A DNA stretch of 64,000 bases from Pseudomonas sp. PA15(2017) (lineage in GTDB: Bacteria > Pseudomonadota > Gammaproteobacteria > Pseudomonadales > Pseudomonadaceae), in assembly GCF_001945395.1 (NCBI RefSeq), contig NZ_MSXV01000050.1:104479-168478 (forward strand), written 5' to 3'. Positions 8,693 through 18,080 of this stretch are shown piece by piece (position 1 is the stretch's first letter; every line of letters begins with the position of its first letter). A program made the position numbers and the translations under genes. Below the pieces are notes generated by a model that had not been told where the DNA came from, ran no database searches, and saw only the letters and a list, made by a program, of their open reading frames with translations.

Positions 8693-9424
8693 ATGAGCCA
8701 AGCTGATCTCCTCGACCAAGACCCCGTGTTCCAGCTCAAAGGCAGCATGCTGGCCATCACCGTGATGGAGCTGGCGCACAACGACCTGGCCCGCCTCGAT
8801 GCGCAACTTGCCGAAAAGGTCGCCCAGGCGCCCAACTTCTTCAGCAACACGCCGCTGGTCCTGGCCCTCGACAAACTGCCGCGCGAGGAAGGTGATCTCG
8901 ATCTGGGCGAGCTCATGGCCCTGTGCCGCCAGCACGGCCTGCGCACCCTGGCCGTGCGCGCCAGCCGCGAGGAGGACATCGCCGCAGCCAATGCCCTGGA
9001 CCTGCCGGTGCTGCCACCGTCCGGCGCCCGCGAGCGGGTCATCGACCCGGCGCCCAAACCGGTCGAGCCGCCCAAGCCGATGGAGCCCGAGGTCAAGCCG
9101 ACCCGCGTCATCACCACCCCGGTGCGCGGCGGCCAGCAGATCTACGCCCAGGGCTGCGACCTGGTGGTGCTGGCCCCGGTGAGTGCCGGCGCGGAACTTC
9201 TCGCCGACGGTAACATCCATGTCTACGCCCCAATGCGTGGTCGGGCACTGGCCGGCGTCAAGGGCAACCGGCAAGCACGAATCTTCTGCCAGCAGATGGG
9301 TGCCGAACTGCTCTCCATTGCTGGCCAGTACAAGGTTGCCGAAGATCTGCGCCGCGACCCGAACTGGGGTCGCGCCGTGCAAGTCAGCCTGATCGGCGAC
9401 GTGTTGAACATCACCCGTCTTTAA
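8693..9424 (+). CDS. minC: Septum site-determining protein MinC
   Basis: A 243-residue MinC. The N-terminal FtsZ-inhibiting domain (about 1-105) begins [18 protein letters not shown]; a proline-rich linker ([18 protein letters not shown]) leads to the C-terminal beta-helix dimer and MinD-binding domain with [45 protein letters not shown]. The RSGQ-type MinD-contact loop reads VRGGQQ here. Start chosen at the ATG after AGGCAG. It is the first gene of minCDE; 179 bp separate it from minD. Confidence 0.97.
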   Translation: MSQADLLDQDPVFQLKGSMLAITVMELAHNDLARLDAQLAEKVAQAPNFFSNTPLVLALDKLPREEGDLDLGELMALCRQHGLRTLAVRASREEDIAAANALDLPVLPPSGARERVIDPAPKPVEPPKPMEPEVKPTRVITTPVRGGQQIYAQGCDLVVLAPVSAGAELLADGNIHVYAPMRGRALAGVKGNRQARIFCQQMGAELLSIAGQYKVAEDLRRDPNWGRAVQVSLIGDVLNITRL

Positions 9425-9603
9425 CGGATACTGCCCGGCACTTTTAACTGTCACACAGGGCCCTCGAACGCCTCTGGGCGGGCTGTCAAAACAATCATCG
9501 GCCACCCTGGCGAGCACCGCGCACGCCGCAGCCGAGCGATTCTTTCGACAGACCGCCAATCGCGGCAGGTTCCTGCTTTTATTCATTTTTAGGGTGAATC
9601 ACC

Positions 9604-10419
9604 TTGGCCAAGATCCTCGTAGTCACTTCCGGCAAAGGTGGCGTCGGTAAAACCACCACCAGCGCTGCCATCGGTACCGGCCTCGCCTTGCGCGGCCACA
9701 AGACCGTCATCGTCGACTTCGACGTCGGCCTGCGTAACCTCGACCTGATCATGGGCTGCGAACGCCGCGTGGTGTACGACTTCGTCAACGTCGTCAACGG
9801 CGAAGCCACCCTCACCCAGGCCCTGATCAAGGACAAGCGTCTCGAGAACCTCTACGTGCTGGCCGCCAGCCAGACCCGTGACAAGGACGCCCTGACCCAG
9901 GAAGGCGTCGAAAAGGTCATCGCCGAGCTGTCGCAGAACTTCGAATACGTGGTCTGCGACTCGCCGGCCGGTATCGAGAAAGGCGCTCACCTGGCCATGT
10001 ACTTCGCCGACGAAGCCATCGTGGTCACCAACCCGGAAGTTTCCTCGGTACGTGACTCGGACCGCATGCTGGGCCTGCTGGCCAGCAAGTCGCGCCGCGC
10101 CGAACAGGGCGGCGAGCCGATCAAGGAACACCTGCTGCTGACCCGCTACAACCCCGAGCGCGTCACCAAGGGCGAAATGCTCGGCGTGGAAGACGTCGAG
10201 GAAATCCTCGCCATTCGCCTGCTCGGCGTGATCCCCGAGTCCCAGGCGGTGCTCAAGGCTTCCAACCAGGGCGTGCCGGTTATCCTCGATGACCAGAGCG
10301 ACGCCGGCCAGGCTTACAGCGACGCCGTGGATCGCCTGCTCGGCAAGGAAGTGGCGCACCGCTTCCTCGATGTTAAGAAGCAGGGCTTCCTGCAACGCCT
10401 ATTCGGAGGTCGCGAATGA
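9604..10419 (+). CDS. minD: Septum site-determining ATPase MinD, TTG start
   Basis: A 271-residue ParA/MinD ATPase with the deviant Walker [12 protein letters not shown] (signature K11, catalytic K16), [14 protein letters not shown] (switch I), [13 protein letters not shown] (Walker B/switch II) and a C-terminal amphipathic membrane-targeting helix ([13 protein letters not shown]). It cycles between membrane and cytoplasm, recruits MinC, and is released by MinE. The start is TTG after AGGGTGA at the right spacing; no ATG fits. It overlaps minE by 4 bp. Confidence 0.97.
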   Translation: MAKILVVTSGKGGVGKTTTSAAIGTGLALRGHKTVIVDFDVGLRNLDLIMGCERRVVYDFVNVVNGEATLTQALIKDKRLENLYVLAASQTRDKDALTQEGVEKVIAELSQNFEYVVCDSPAGIEKGAHLAMYFADEAIVVTNPEVSSVRDSDRMLGLLASKSRRAEQGGEPIKEHLLLTRYNPERVTKGEMLGVEDVEEILAIRLLGVIPESQAVLKASNQGVPVILDDQSDAGQAYSDAVDRLLGKEVAHRFLDVKKQGFLQRLFGGRE

Positions 10420-10670
10420 ATATTTTCGACTTCTTGCGCTCGCGCAAGAAGGAAACCACAGCCTCCATCGCCAAAGAGCGCCTGCAGATCATCGTTGCCC
10501 ACGAACGTGGCCAGCGCACCCAGCCCGACTACCTGCCTGCCCTGCAGCAGGAGCTGGTCGAGGTGATCCGCAAGTACGTGGCCATCGACTCGGACCAGGT
10601 GCAGGTCGCCCTGGAAAACCAGGGTAGCTGCTCGATCCTGGAGCTGAACATCACCCTGCCGGATCGTTAG
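10416..10670 (+). CDS. minE: Cell division topological specificity factor MinE
   Basis: An 84-residue Min[32 protein letters not shown] holds the membrane-binding amphipathic start and the anti-MinCD helix; the C-terminal half ([18 protein letters not shown]...[10 protein letters not shown]) is the dimerisation domain. It stimulates MinD ATPase and produces the pole-to-pole oscillation. It overlaps minD by 4 bp and is followed within 30 bp by an intrinsic terminator. Confidence 0.97.
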   Translation: MNIFDFLRSRKKETTASIAKERLQIIVAHERGQRTQPDYLPALQQELVEVIRKYVAIDSDQVQVALENQGSCSILELNITLPDR

Positions 10671-10697
10671 ACGAACCGGCAACGAAGCCTGAACGCG

Positions 10698-10724
10698 ATG
10701 GCGGCCCTGGTGGCCGCCATTTTG
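10698..10724 (+). terminator. Intrinsic terminator of minCDE
   Basis: ATGGCGGCC, five-base loop, GGCCGCCAT then TTTTG: a 9-bp GC-rich stem with a short T-run 27 bp after the minE stop. Confidence 0.75.
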
Positions 10725-10740
10725 CTGTCACCAGCCTGCC

Positions 10741-10806
10741 TGTGGGAGCGGATTTATCCGCGAGCTCCTACAGGCTAAGCGCATCGCGGATAAATCCGCT
10801 CCTACA
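10741..10806. repeat. REP hairpin immediately upstream of rluA-family gene
   Basis: Two 23-bp arms (starting TGTGGGAGCGGATTTATCC and its reverse complement, one mismatch) flank a 20-bp centre. This is a Pseudomonas REP class different from the CATGCC type elsewhere in the window. It ends only 16 bp before the start codon of the next gene. Confidence 0.8.
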
Positions 10807-10822
10807 GAATCTGTACACGCCC

Positions 10823-11458
10823 ATGCCGCTCAGCCAAATCGAAATCGTCCACCAGGATGCCGCCCTGCTGGTGATCAACAAGCCTACCCTGCTGCTCTCG
10901 GTGCCCGGCCGCGCCGACGACAACAAGGATTGCCTGGTCACGCGCCTGCAGGAAAACGGCTACCCCGAGGCGCGCATCGTGCATCGCCTGGACTGGGAAA
11001 CCTCGGGGCTGATAGTGCTGGCACGTGACGCCGACAGCCACCGCGAGCTGTCGCGCCAGTTTCACGACCGGGAAACCGAAAAGGCTTACACGGCCCTGTG
11101 CTGGGGCTCGCCCGAGGGCGACAGCGGCAGCATCGACCTGCCCCTGCGCTACGACCCGCCGACCAAACCGCGCCACGTCGTCTGCCACGAACACGGCAAG
11201 CACGCCCTGACCTTCTGGCGCGTGCTCGAACGCCACCCTGAGCATGCCCGCGTCGAGCTGACGCCGATCACCGGCCGCTCCCACCAACTGCGCGTGCACA
11301 TGCTGTCCATCGGCCATCCGTTGCTCGGCGATGGCCTCTACGCCCACGAACGGGCCCTGGCCGCCTACCCGCGCCTGTGTCTGCACGCCAGCATGCTCAC
11401 CCTCACCCACCCGCAAAGCGGCGAACGCCTACGCTTCGAGTGCCCGGCGCCGTTCTGA
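10823..11458 (+). CDS. RluA-family pseudouridine synthase
   Basis: A 211-residue RluA-type enzyme that converts uridine to pseudouridine in RNA. The catalytic aspartate is D57 in ARIVHRLDWETSG (the HRLDxxTSG motif); LLVINKPTLLLSVPGR and RVELTPITGRSHQLRVHMLSIGHPLLGDGLYA are the other family signatures. Length and catalytic block are those of RluA (tRNA U32/23S U746), and the gene sits next to minE as in other pseudomonads, so RluA is likely. No clear Shine-Dalgarno is seen, since a REP hairpin occupies the upstream 66 bp. Confidence 0.85.
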   Translation: MPLSQIEIVHQDAALLVINKPTLLLSVPGRADDNKDCLVTRLQENGYPEARIVHRLDWETSGLIVLARDADSHRELSRQFHDRETEKAYTALCWGSPEGDSGSIDLPLRYDPPTKPRHVVCHEHGKHALTFWRVLERHPEHARVELTPITGRSHQLRVHMLSIGHPLLGDGLYAHERALAAYPRLCLHASMLTLTHPQSGERLRFECPAPF

Positions 11459-11474
11459 ACGGCTGAATCGTTCC

Positions 11475-11543
11475 GTAGCCTGGGTAGAGCGCAGCGAAAC
11501 CCGGGGTTGCTCCTGGGTATCGCTTCGCTCAACACCAGGCTAC
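11475..11543. repeat. Inverted-repeat element (GTAGCCTGG type)
   Basis: GTAGCCTGGGT ... ACCAGGCTAC with an internal GAGCGCAGCGAAAC / CGCTTCGCTC complementarity. This is a common intergenic repeat style in pseudomonads. It lies 16 bp after the pseudouridine synthase stop and may contribute to 3' end formation. Confidence 0.6.
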
Positions 11544-11688
11544 GACTGGCGAATTGCCAGATCCGCCATGGCAACCGCCGCCCCGATAAGCGACAATGTC
11601 GCCCCGCCAAGCGATGACTGCAGTGCAGCCGACAAATCGTACGCGCGCCGGATAGCCAACCGCCCACCTCTGCAATCAAGGAATTTGC

Positions 11689-13854
11689 ATGGCCCTGTCT
11701 TGCCCGCGTTTTGCTCCGAGCCTGCTCGCCCTGGCGCTGAGCCCGACCTTCTGTTGGGCCGCCGAGTCGGCCATGCTGCTCGATGCCACCACCATCGAGG
11801 AGCAGGCTGACGACGGTTACCGGGCGCGCAGCGCTGCAGTGGGCGGCTTCGCTCAAGCCGAGTTGCTCGACACGCCCGCTTCGGTGGCGGTGATCAATCG
11901 CCAACTGATCGACGACCAGCAGGCGCGCCTGCTCAGCGACGTGCTGAAGAACGATGCCTCGGTGGGCGAGGCCTACGCGCCCATTGGCTACTACGAGAAC
12001 TTCGTGGTGCGCGGCTTTTCCCTCAATGCTGCCAACAGCTACCGAGTCAATGGCCGCAGCGTGGTGGGCGAGCAGAACGTGGCGCTGGAAAACAAGCAGC
12101 AGGTCGAACTGCTCAAGGGGCTGTCCGGCCTGCAGAGCGGTGTGACCGAGCCGGGCGGGCTGATCAACTACGTGACCAAGCGCACGGAGAACGTACGCTC
12201 GCTCAGCGTGGCCAGCAACCAGGACGGTGAGCGTTACCTCGCCGCCGACCTTGGCCACTGGTTCGGCGCCGAGCAGCAGGTTGGCGTGCGCCTGAACCTG
12301 GCCCACGAGGACATCCGCTCGTTCGTTGAACATGCCGACGGCAAGCGCGACTTCATTTCCCTGGCGTTGGACTGGAAAATTTCGCCAGACGCCTCCCTGC
12401 AGCTGGATGCCGAGTACCAGAGCCGCGAACAGCCGTCCGTGGCGGGTTATCAACTGCTCGGCGGCACCCAGGTGCCAGGCGGGGTCGATCCCGATAAACG
12501 CCTGGGCCATCAGAGCTGGTCAAAGCCGGTGGGCATCGATTCGCTGAACCTCGGCGGGCGTTTCGAGTACCGCCTCGATGACAACTGGAAGGCAGCTTTG
12601 GATGCTTCCCACAGCAAGGTTGTAATTGACGACTACAGCAGTTTCCCTTATGGCTGCAGTCCCAGATCAGGGTGTGATACCTGGTACGCGCATTTCAGCC
12701 CGCAGGGCGATTACGACATATCCGACTACCGTAGCCCTGATGACACGCGCCAGCACGATGAGCTGCAGGCAACGCTGTCCGGTGCCTTTGCCACCGGCAA
12801 CATCGGCCATGAGCTGACGGTGGGCAGCAGTGCATTGCGGCGCACCGTGGCGCGCCGCAAGTCGGTCAACGAATGGATCGGTACCGGCAACATCTATCAG
12901 GACAACGTCGAGTTCTCTCCCACCGACGTACCGCTCAACCCCAGTCACCGTCGCCTGGACAGCCGGCAGTACGGCCTGTTTTTCAGCGACCGCATCAGCT
13001 TCGACGAACACTGGCAGGTGCTGCTGGGCGGGCGCCAGGTGCGCCTGATCGAGGAAGCCTTCACCAGCAGCGGCGTCAGCGATCGCCGCACCAGGCGCAG
13101 TGAGTTCCTGCCCAACGCCGCGCTTATTTACAAGCCACAGGCTGACACCACCCTGTACCTGAGCTACAGCAAGGGCCTGTCACTGGGTGGCGAGGCACCG
13201 TGGTTCACCAGCAATGCGCGTGATGGGGTTAACGAGACGCTAGCCCCCACTACATCACGGCAACTGGAAGCCGGCCTCAAGCGCGACTGGCGTGGCCTGA
13301 GCCTGGGCGCCGCACTGTTTCGCATCGACCAGGCGCTGCAGTACAGCCGCCCCAATGTCGATGACGATCTGCCGACCTACGTGCAGCAAGGCAAACAGCG
13401 CAATATCGGCCTCGAGCTTTCCGCCAGCGGTCAGGCCAGCCGCAACCTGCAGGTGTCGGCCAGCACCGCGGTGATCCGCGCCCGGGCCATCGACAGCGGC
13501 ACCGAAACCTTTGAAGGCCATGAGGCGGTCAACGTGCCCAAGGTACGCGCCAGCCTGGCCGCGGATTACAGTATCCCTGGCATCCAGGGCCTGTCGCTGC
13601 TCGGCGGCCTGCAATACAGCGCCAGCAAATACGCCGACCCGAGCGGCACGGTGAAGGTCGGCGACTACACCGTGTTCAACCTGGGTAGCCGCTACACCAC
13701 GCGTATCGAAGGCTATGAGACGGTGCTGCGCCTGGGCGTCGACAACCTGTTCGACAAACGCTATTGGCGTGATACCGGTGCCTACCAGGGCGACGGCTAC
13801 CTGTTCCCAGGTGACCCGCGTACGGCGCGGCTGTCTGCCACGGTGAACTTCTGA
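11689..13854 (+). CDS. TonB-dependent siderophore receptor
   Basis: A 721-residue outer-membrane receptor. It begins with a signal peptide (MALSCPRFAPSLLALALSPTFCWA), then a plug domain (about 45-170: LLDTPASVAVINRQLIDDQQARLLSDVLKNDASV, NFVVRGFSL, LLKGLSGLQSGVTEPGGLINYVTKR) and a 22-strand barrel ending in the usual aromatic residue (SATVNF). The pattern matches FhuA/FpvA-like ferric siderophore receptors of about 700 residues. There is no N-terminal signalling extension, so it is not a sigma-factor-coupled transducer. No Fur site was recognised with confidence, and no uptake genes adjoin it. Confidence 0.9.
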   Translation: MALSCPRFAPSLLALALSPTFCWAAESAMLLDATTIEEQADDGYRARSAAVGGFAQAELLDTPASVAVINRQLIDDQQARLLSDVLKNDASVGEAYAPIGYYENFVVRGFSLNAANSYRVNGRSVVGEQNVALENKQQVELLKGLSGLQSGVTEPGGLINYVTKRTENVRSLSVASNQDGERYLAADLGHWFGAEQQVGVRLNLAHEDIRSFVEHADGKRDFISLALDWKISPDASLQLDAEYQSREQPSVAGYQLLGGTQVPGGVDPDKRLGHQSWSKPVGIDSLNLGGRFEYRLDDNWKAALDASHSKVVIDDYSSFPYGCSPRSGCDTWYAHFSPQGDYDISDYRSPDDTRQHDELQATLSGAFATGNIGHELTVGSSALRRTVARRKSVNEWIGTGNIYQDNVEFSPTDVPLNPSHRRLDSRQYGLFFSDRISFDEHWQVLLGGRQVRLIEEAFTSSGVSDRRTRRSEFLPNAALIYKPQADTTLYLSYSKGLSLGGEAPWFTSNARDGVNETLAPTTSRQLEAGLKRDWRGLSLGAALFRIDQALQYSRPNVDDDLPTYVQQGKQRNIGLELSASGQASRNLQVSASTAVIRARAIDSGTETFEGHEAVNVPKVRASLAADYSIPGIQGLSLLGGLQYSASKYADPSGTVKVGDYTVFNLGSRYTTRIEGYETVLRLGVDNLFDKRYWRDTGAYQGDGYLFPGDPRTARLSATVNF

Positions 13855-14651
13855 TTCGCCCGCGCAGCTAGCTGGAATCGATTCGTGCGCAGGTGCGCTT
13901 GCCAGTCCAATAAAGGCACTTGGCTAATTGCGGCTCGCTGCAGCACCTCTCCATACGAAAGCCTGCGAGCGAATGTCAGGCCGGGCAAAAATAGGTGAGT
14001 CAGCGGCGGCTTGGCTACACCAATGAGCGCTCTCGCAGGCTGGCAGAAATCTCGCGACAGGCAATTCTCCCGTGAGCTCATGGATGGCCTGCCACCACCG
14101 AACCAATGCACAAGAGTGATACACCCACATTAGAACGGCCTTCACTGTGCCTCCCGAAGTGCGGAAACAACCCATGACTTGATAGGCCAAAGATTTTCTT
14201 ATATCCCAATTCGATGAATATTTGCTGCCCTTTGAATGTCTCCCAAACATCATAAAATGTAAGCTATCCATAGTTGCCAAAGCGAATAACCACTCGCTGC
14301 CATATTCCAACTATCACATTGAGTCCTGATCAGTCACACCAAATTGAACCCTGGCTGAACGAAATGCTTATTAAGCACCTACCTACATTGAAAGTTACAC
14401 AATGGCTTGATAAAAAACAGCCATCTCTCCGCAAGTCATGTGCTCTGCATACGATCGACCGGACGGACGCAAATAGATTCGCGCATAGATCCGCACTCAC
14501 TGAATGAGTTACGCACTACTCGCTCTGCACTTAGCAACAGAGCGTGCAATCATGCGATTTATAAACTAGGCATATCCAATATAAGCGCTCTTCAGTTTAA
14601 GTGCGGCGCTCGGCTACGTGCATAACTTTTATTATTCAGGAGAATACCGCA
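13855..14651. other. Gene-free, relatively AT-rich spacer
   Basis: About 800 bp between the receptor and the autotransporter. Base composition is clearly more AT-rich than the flanks from about 14170 on. Open frames exist, including a 128-codon one on the minus strand at 13924-14310, but they lack ribosome sites and recognisable domains. It may hold the autotransporter promoter and the remains of older insertions. Confidence 0.5.
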
Positions 14652-17549
14652 ATGGCATGCCAACCACACGATGGCTTTTTCAAGCGTTACTGGAAGCGCG
14701 CGCTGCTTCCGGCAAGCATTTCCCTCGCATTTGCTCCATATAGTTACAGTGACGACCTGGAGCGGCCTAGCGGCTGGGAGCATGACTTCATTGGTGTACC
14801 CGCTGCTCGTGCTTTGGGCCTTACCGGCAAAGGCGTAGAGGTCGGGGTCATCGATTCCGTTCTCTACCCTGAGCACCCGGCACTTCAAGGACAGGATGTA
14901 GTGCAACTTTTTTTACCGCCAACCGAACCAAACGCCACCGACGATGATGAAGTTACGGATCACGGAACGTCGGTCAGCTCAATCATCGTTGGCCGTCAAC
15001 TGGAGCTTGCAGACGGCAGCGTATACCAGGGCGGCGCGGCACCAGGCGTAAGGCTGTTCCAGGTTGGCCTGACCGATGGCGAGGATGATGAGGAAGAAGA
15101 TGTGAGCACCGACATGCTCGAGAGCGGCGAGGAGATTGATGCGAGTATCGGCCTTCTCGAGCCTGAGTCTGAGCCGGATCTTGCAGAGGCAGTAAAACTG
15201 CTCAGACAAAACGCTCCCAATGCGCGCATTATCAATAATAGCTACAACGAGGACCCTATTGGCGATGACGCTGCCTCGGTGGATGCCATGTTCGCCTCGA
15301 TAGATCCAAGCGTCCCACATCCTTACTTGGATGCCTTGGCTGAGGGCGTGCACGAGGATCGGCTGTTCGTCTTTGCGGCCGGCAATGAAAGTCGTGCACA
15401 GCCTGGCCCATTGGCAGCGCTGCCACGCTTAATGCCCGAATTGGAAAGTGGTTTTCTGAGTGTAGTGGCCATCGGCTCCGATTATGAACTGACGGAGTAT
15501 TCCAATGCCTGCGGTGTCTCCAAGTATTGGTGCCTGGCTGCTCCCGGCGATATGCACATAGCGATCGTTCAGCGCAATGAAGACGACAGCTTGTTCTATG
15601 GCATCAGGCCAGACTCCGGCACCTCTTTCGCTGCGCCCTTGGTGAGCGCTAGCGTCGCGCTATTGGCAGAACGCTTCCCTTATATGAGCATGCCGCAAAT
15701 TCGTATGACGATGCTAAGCACGGCCACTGACCTCGGTGAGCCTGGCGTCGACGAGGAGTTTGGCTGGGGCCTGCTCAATCTCGCCGATGCTGTGCATGGG
15801 CCGGCACTATTGTTCGGCGATCAACGGGTGGTCATGGATGCCGCACTGGGTGGCTGGCACGCATCAGACACTTGGAGCAACGACATCACCGGCGGTGGCG
15901 TGCTGAGCAAAGCGGGCAGCGGCTCGCTGCAGCTCTTGGGCAACAACCGCCTGGAGGCAATTAGCGTAGAGGCGGGCGAGTTGGTACTCAACGCGGATAA
16001 CCAGTTTTCCGCAACCAGCGAGGTGCGTGGCGGGCGCCTGAGCGTGGACGGCGCCCTGGCAGGGCCGGCGCTGAACGTCGACCAAGCTGGCGAATTGGGC
16101 GGCAGCGGTACAATCACAGCGCCAACCCGGATCGACGGCGCGCTGGCCGCCTATGAGCCGGGCGGGTCACTGACCTTCACCCAATCTCTAGCGCTTTCCC
16201 CCTCCAGCATCACACGGGCAGCGCCGGGCGTGGCATCGGCGATACGCATGGACGGCGAGGCCGCCGTGGCAACTCTGGGGGGCCAGGTTCAACTCGAGCC
16301 TCATAGCGATCTGCCAGGCGTGACCGACCAGATGTTACTCGAGACCGCCAATGGCGCCCGCTACGAAGCAGGCTTTAGCGGCCTACAACAGCCTCAGGGG
16401 CTCGCCGAGCAAGGACTGCGCTACGATCTGTACTTCCGGCCTGAGAGCATCCTCCTGTCAGCCGCCGCCACTGCGCTGCCTGGCCAAGCGGAGCTGCGTG
16501 GCAACGCGGCACGCAACGCTCGCGTATTGAACGCCCTGCGTGACAAGCCCATCGCCTGGAAAGCCGGCCCTTACAACGACTGGCTACAGGCTGCACAAAT
16601 ACGGGGTCAGCTCGATGGCCTGGAGCAGCGTGTCGGCGGTCAAGTCTATGCCGATAGCCTGTCCTACCTAAGCAGGCAGCCAACCCGGCTGAACGACCTC
16701 ATGCACCAACAGGTATCGAGTGACTCAAGCGGTCAAGCAACGCGTGTCTGGTTGCACGGCTTGCATGACAGTCAGACCAACTCGAGCAGTTCCAGTGCTG
16801 CCCGCAGTCGTGAACACACCAACGGCATGGTCTTGGGCGTTACCCAGGCATTTGGTGAGCGCACCAGCACGGGCGCGGCGATCGCGCACAGCAAGGGGCG
16901 GGTCAACAGCGCGTCCGGCAAAGCCGAGCTGGACGTTACCCAGCTCACCTTCGGTCTTGTGCATGCGTTCGATAGCCTGGAGCAAGGCGCCTATGTCGGC
17001 GCGACCCTCGGCGCGGGCTATTTCGATAACACCACCAAACGGCGCTTACCTGGTTTTACCACGGCCAAAGGTGATAGCGACGGGTACATCTACCACGCTG
17101 GCGTTAAAACCGGTTACCGGTGGCAGCACAATGAATGGAGCATCGAGCCGAGCGCAGGGGTTATCTCGACAACCGTCGATGCCAAGCGCACTCGCGAGAA
17201 AAATAGCGAGTTGGCACTCGATGTCAACAGCAAGCGCTTCACGGATTCGTCAGCGCAGTTGCAACTGCGCGTCAGTCGCGCCCTGCAGGCGGATCAGTGG
17301 CTGCTGGAGCCTCAGCTCAGCCTGGGCTACAGCCGTTCCTTGGACTCCAACTCGGTCACGTCGAACGCGAGCTTGCAAGACATTCGCCTACAGCAAGTCT
17401 CAGCCAATCAAAATCGCAACCTGTTCAGTGCGAGCCTAGGTGTCAGCGCCCGACGTGGTCCTGTGAGTGTCGGCTTCGATCTGCACGGAAGCGACGGCGA
17501 ACGCGTGTCCAGCAGTGGCGGCTCGCTGCGGGTCGGCTACGACTTTTAA
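14652..17549 (+). CDS. Subtilisin-type (S8) serine protease autotransporter
   Basis: A 965-residue type Va autotransporter. N-terminal export signal (basic KRYWKR then a hydrophobic stretch, about 1-33); S8 protease domain about 45-400 with catalytic Asp68 (VGVIDSVLYPEHP), His104 (TDHGTSVSSI), oxyanion Asn245 (FAAGNES) and Ser325 (SGTSFAAPLVSASVALL), so it should be active. A beta-helical spacer follows (about 430-560, with autotransporter-repeat-like GELVLNADNQFSATSEVRGGRLSVDGAL). The C-terminal 270 residues form the translocator barrel ending LRVGYDF. An unusual acidic insert (about 141-175, DGEDDEEEDVSTDMLESGEE) lies between His and Asn. Start set by AGGAGA 8 bp upstream. It has no operon partner. 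Confidence 0.92.
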   Translation: MACQPHDGFFKRYWKRALLPASISLAFAPYSYSDDLERPSGWEHDFIGVPAARALGLTGKGVEVGVIDSVLYPEHPALQGQDVVQLFLPPTEPNATDDDEVTDHGTSVSSIIVGRQLELADGSVYQGGAAPGVRLFQVGLTDGEDDEEEDVSTDMLESGEEIDASIGLLEPESEPDLAEAVKLLRQNAPNARIINNSYNEDPIGDDAASVDAMFASIDPSVPHPYLDALAEGVHEDRLFVFAAGNESRAQPGPLAALPRLMPELESGFLSVVAIGSDYELTEYSNACGVSKYWCLAAPGDMHIAIVQRNEDDSLFYGIRPDSGTSFAAPLVSASVALLAERFPYMSMPQIRMTMLSTATDLGEPGVDEEFGWGLLNLADAVHGPALLFGDQRVVMDAALGGWHASDTWSNDITGGGVLSKAGSGSLQLLGNNRLEAISVEAGELVLNADNQFSATSEVRGGRLSVDGALAGPALNVDQAGELGGSGTITAPTRIDGALAAYEPGGSLTFTQSLALSPSSITRAAPGVASAIRMDGEAAVATLGGQVQLEPHSDLPGVTDQMLLETANGARYEAGFSGLQQPQGLAEQGLRYDLYFRPESILLSAAATALPGQAELRGNAARNARVLNALRDKPIAWKAGPYNDWLQAAQIRGQLDGLEQRVGGQVYADSLSYLSRQPTRLNDLMHQQVSSDSSGQATRVWLHGLHDSQTNSSSSSAARSREHTNGMVLGVTQAFGERTSTGAAIAHSKGRVNSASGKAELDVTQLTFGLVHAFDSLEQGAYVGATLGAGYFDNTTKRRLPGFTTAKGDSDGYIYHAGVKTGYRWQHNEWSIEPSAGVISTTVDAKRTREKNSELALDVNSKRFTDSSAQLQLRVSRALQADQWLLEPQLSLGYSRSLDSNSVTSNASLQDIRLQQVSANQNRNLFSASLGVSARRGPVSVGFDLHGSDGERVSSSGGSLRVGYDF

Positions 17550-17590
17550 ACCCAAGCCCTTTACCATCCCAATCGATGTCCAACACCAAC

Positions 17591-17624
17591 CCCATGAGCC
17601 AGGGCCGTAGCCCTGGCTCATGGG
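17591..17624. terminator. Perfect 15-bp hairpin after the autotransporter
   Basis: CCCATGAGCCAGGGC, loop CGTA, GCCCTGGCTCATGGG, 42 bp past the stop. A strong stem but without a following T-run, so termination or mRNA 3' protection are both possible. Confidence 0.55.
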
Positions 17625-18080
17625 CCAGGATACCCACTGCCAGCTGAGCGATCTGCTCAGATGCACATCTTGTGCGCCGTCGATGGCTGTATCGGCGCAC
17701 GAACGCCTTAGCCATCTGCGAAGACCCGATTGGCCAGCCCGAGCAATACATCGGCGAGCCCAGTCGATGTTCTCCAGCGACCTCGTCGGCGTCTTCCGCC
17801 GCTATTCAGGCAATCCTTCTCAGCACCATCGTCGTTTGGCGACCTTCAGTGTCACGCGCGATGCCGCTTGTCGGGGTGATGGTCCAGCTACTCGCGAATG
17901 AGCCCTGCACGGCCTGACTGCCTGCACGAATGATTCCTGATCGACGGGGTTTCAACGCCAGATTGTGGCGCCAGGCGGGGACGCTTAGTTGTGTAAACCT
18001 CGCCCATGTCCGCTGCCACAATTGCTAGACTGCACGCCCCTGTCCTCCAATCATCGTCGGCCAACCTGAGCATTACTCCC

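Noticed and set aside
13924..14310. 128-codon minus-strand frame after the TonB receptor
   Set aside because: No ribosome site and no recognisable domain in a composition-changing spacer; too weak to report as a gene.
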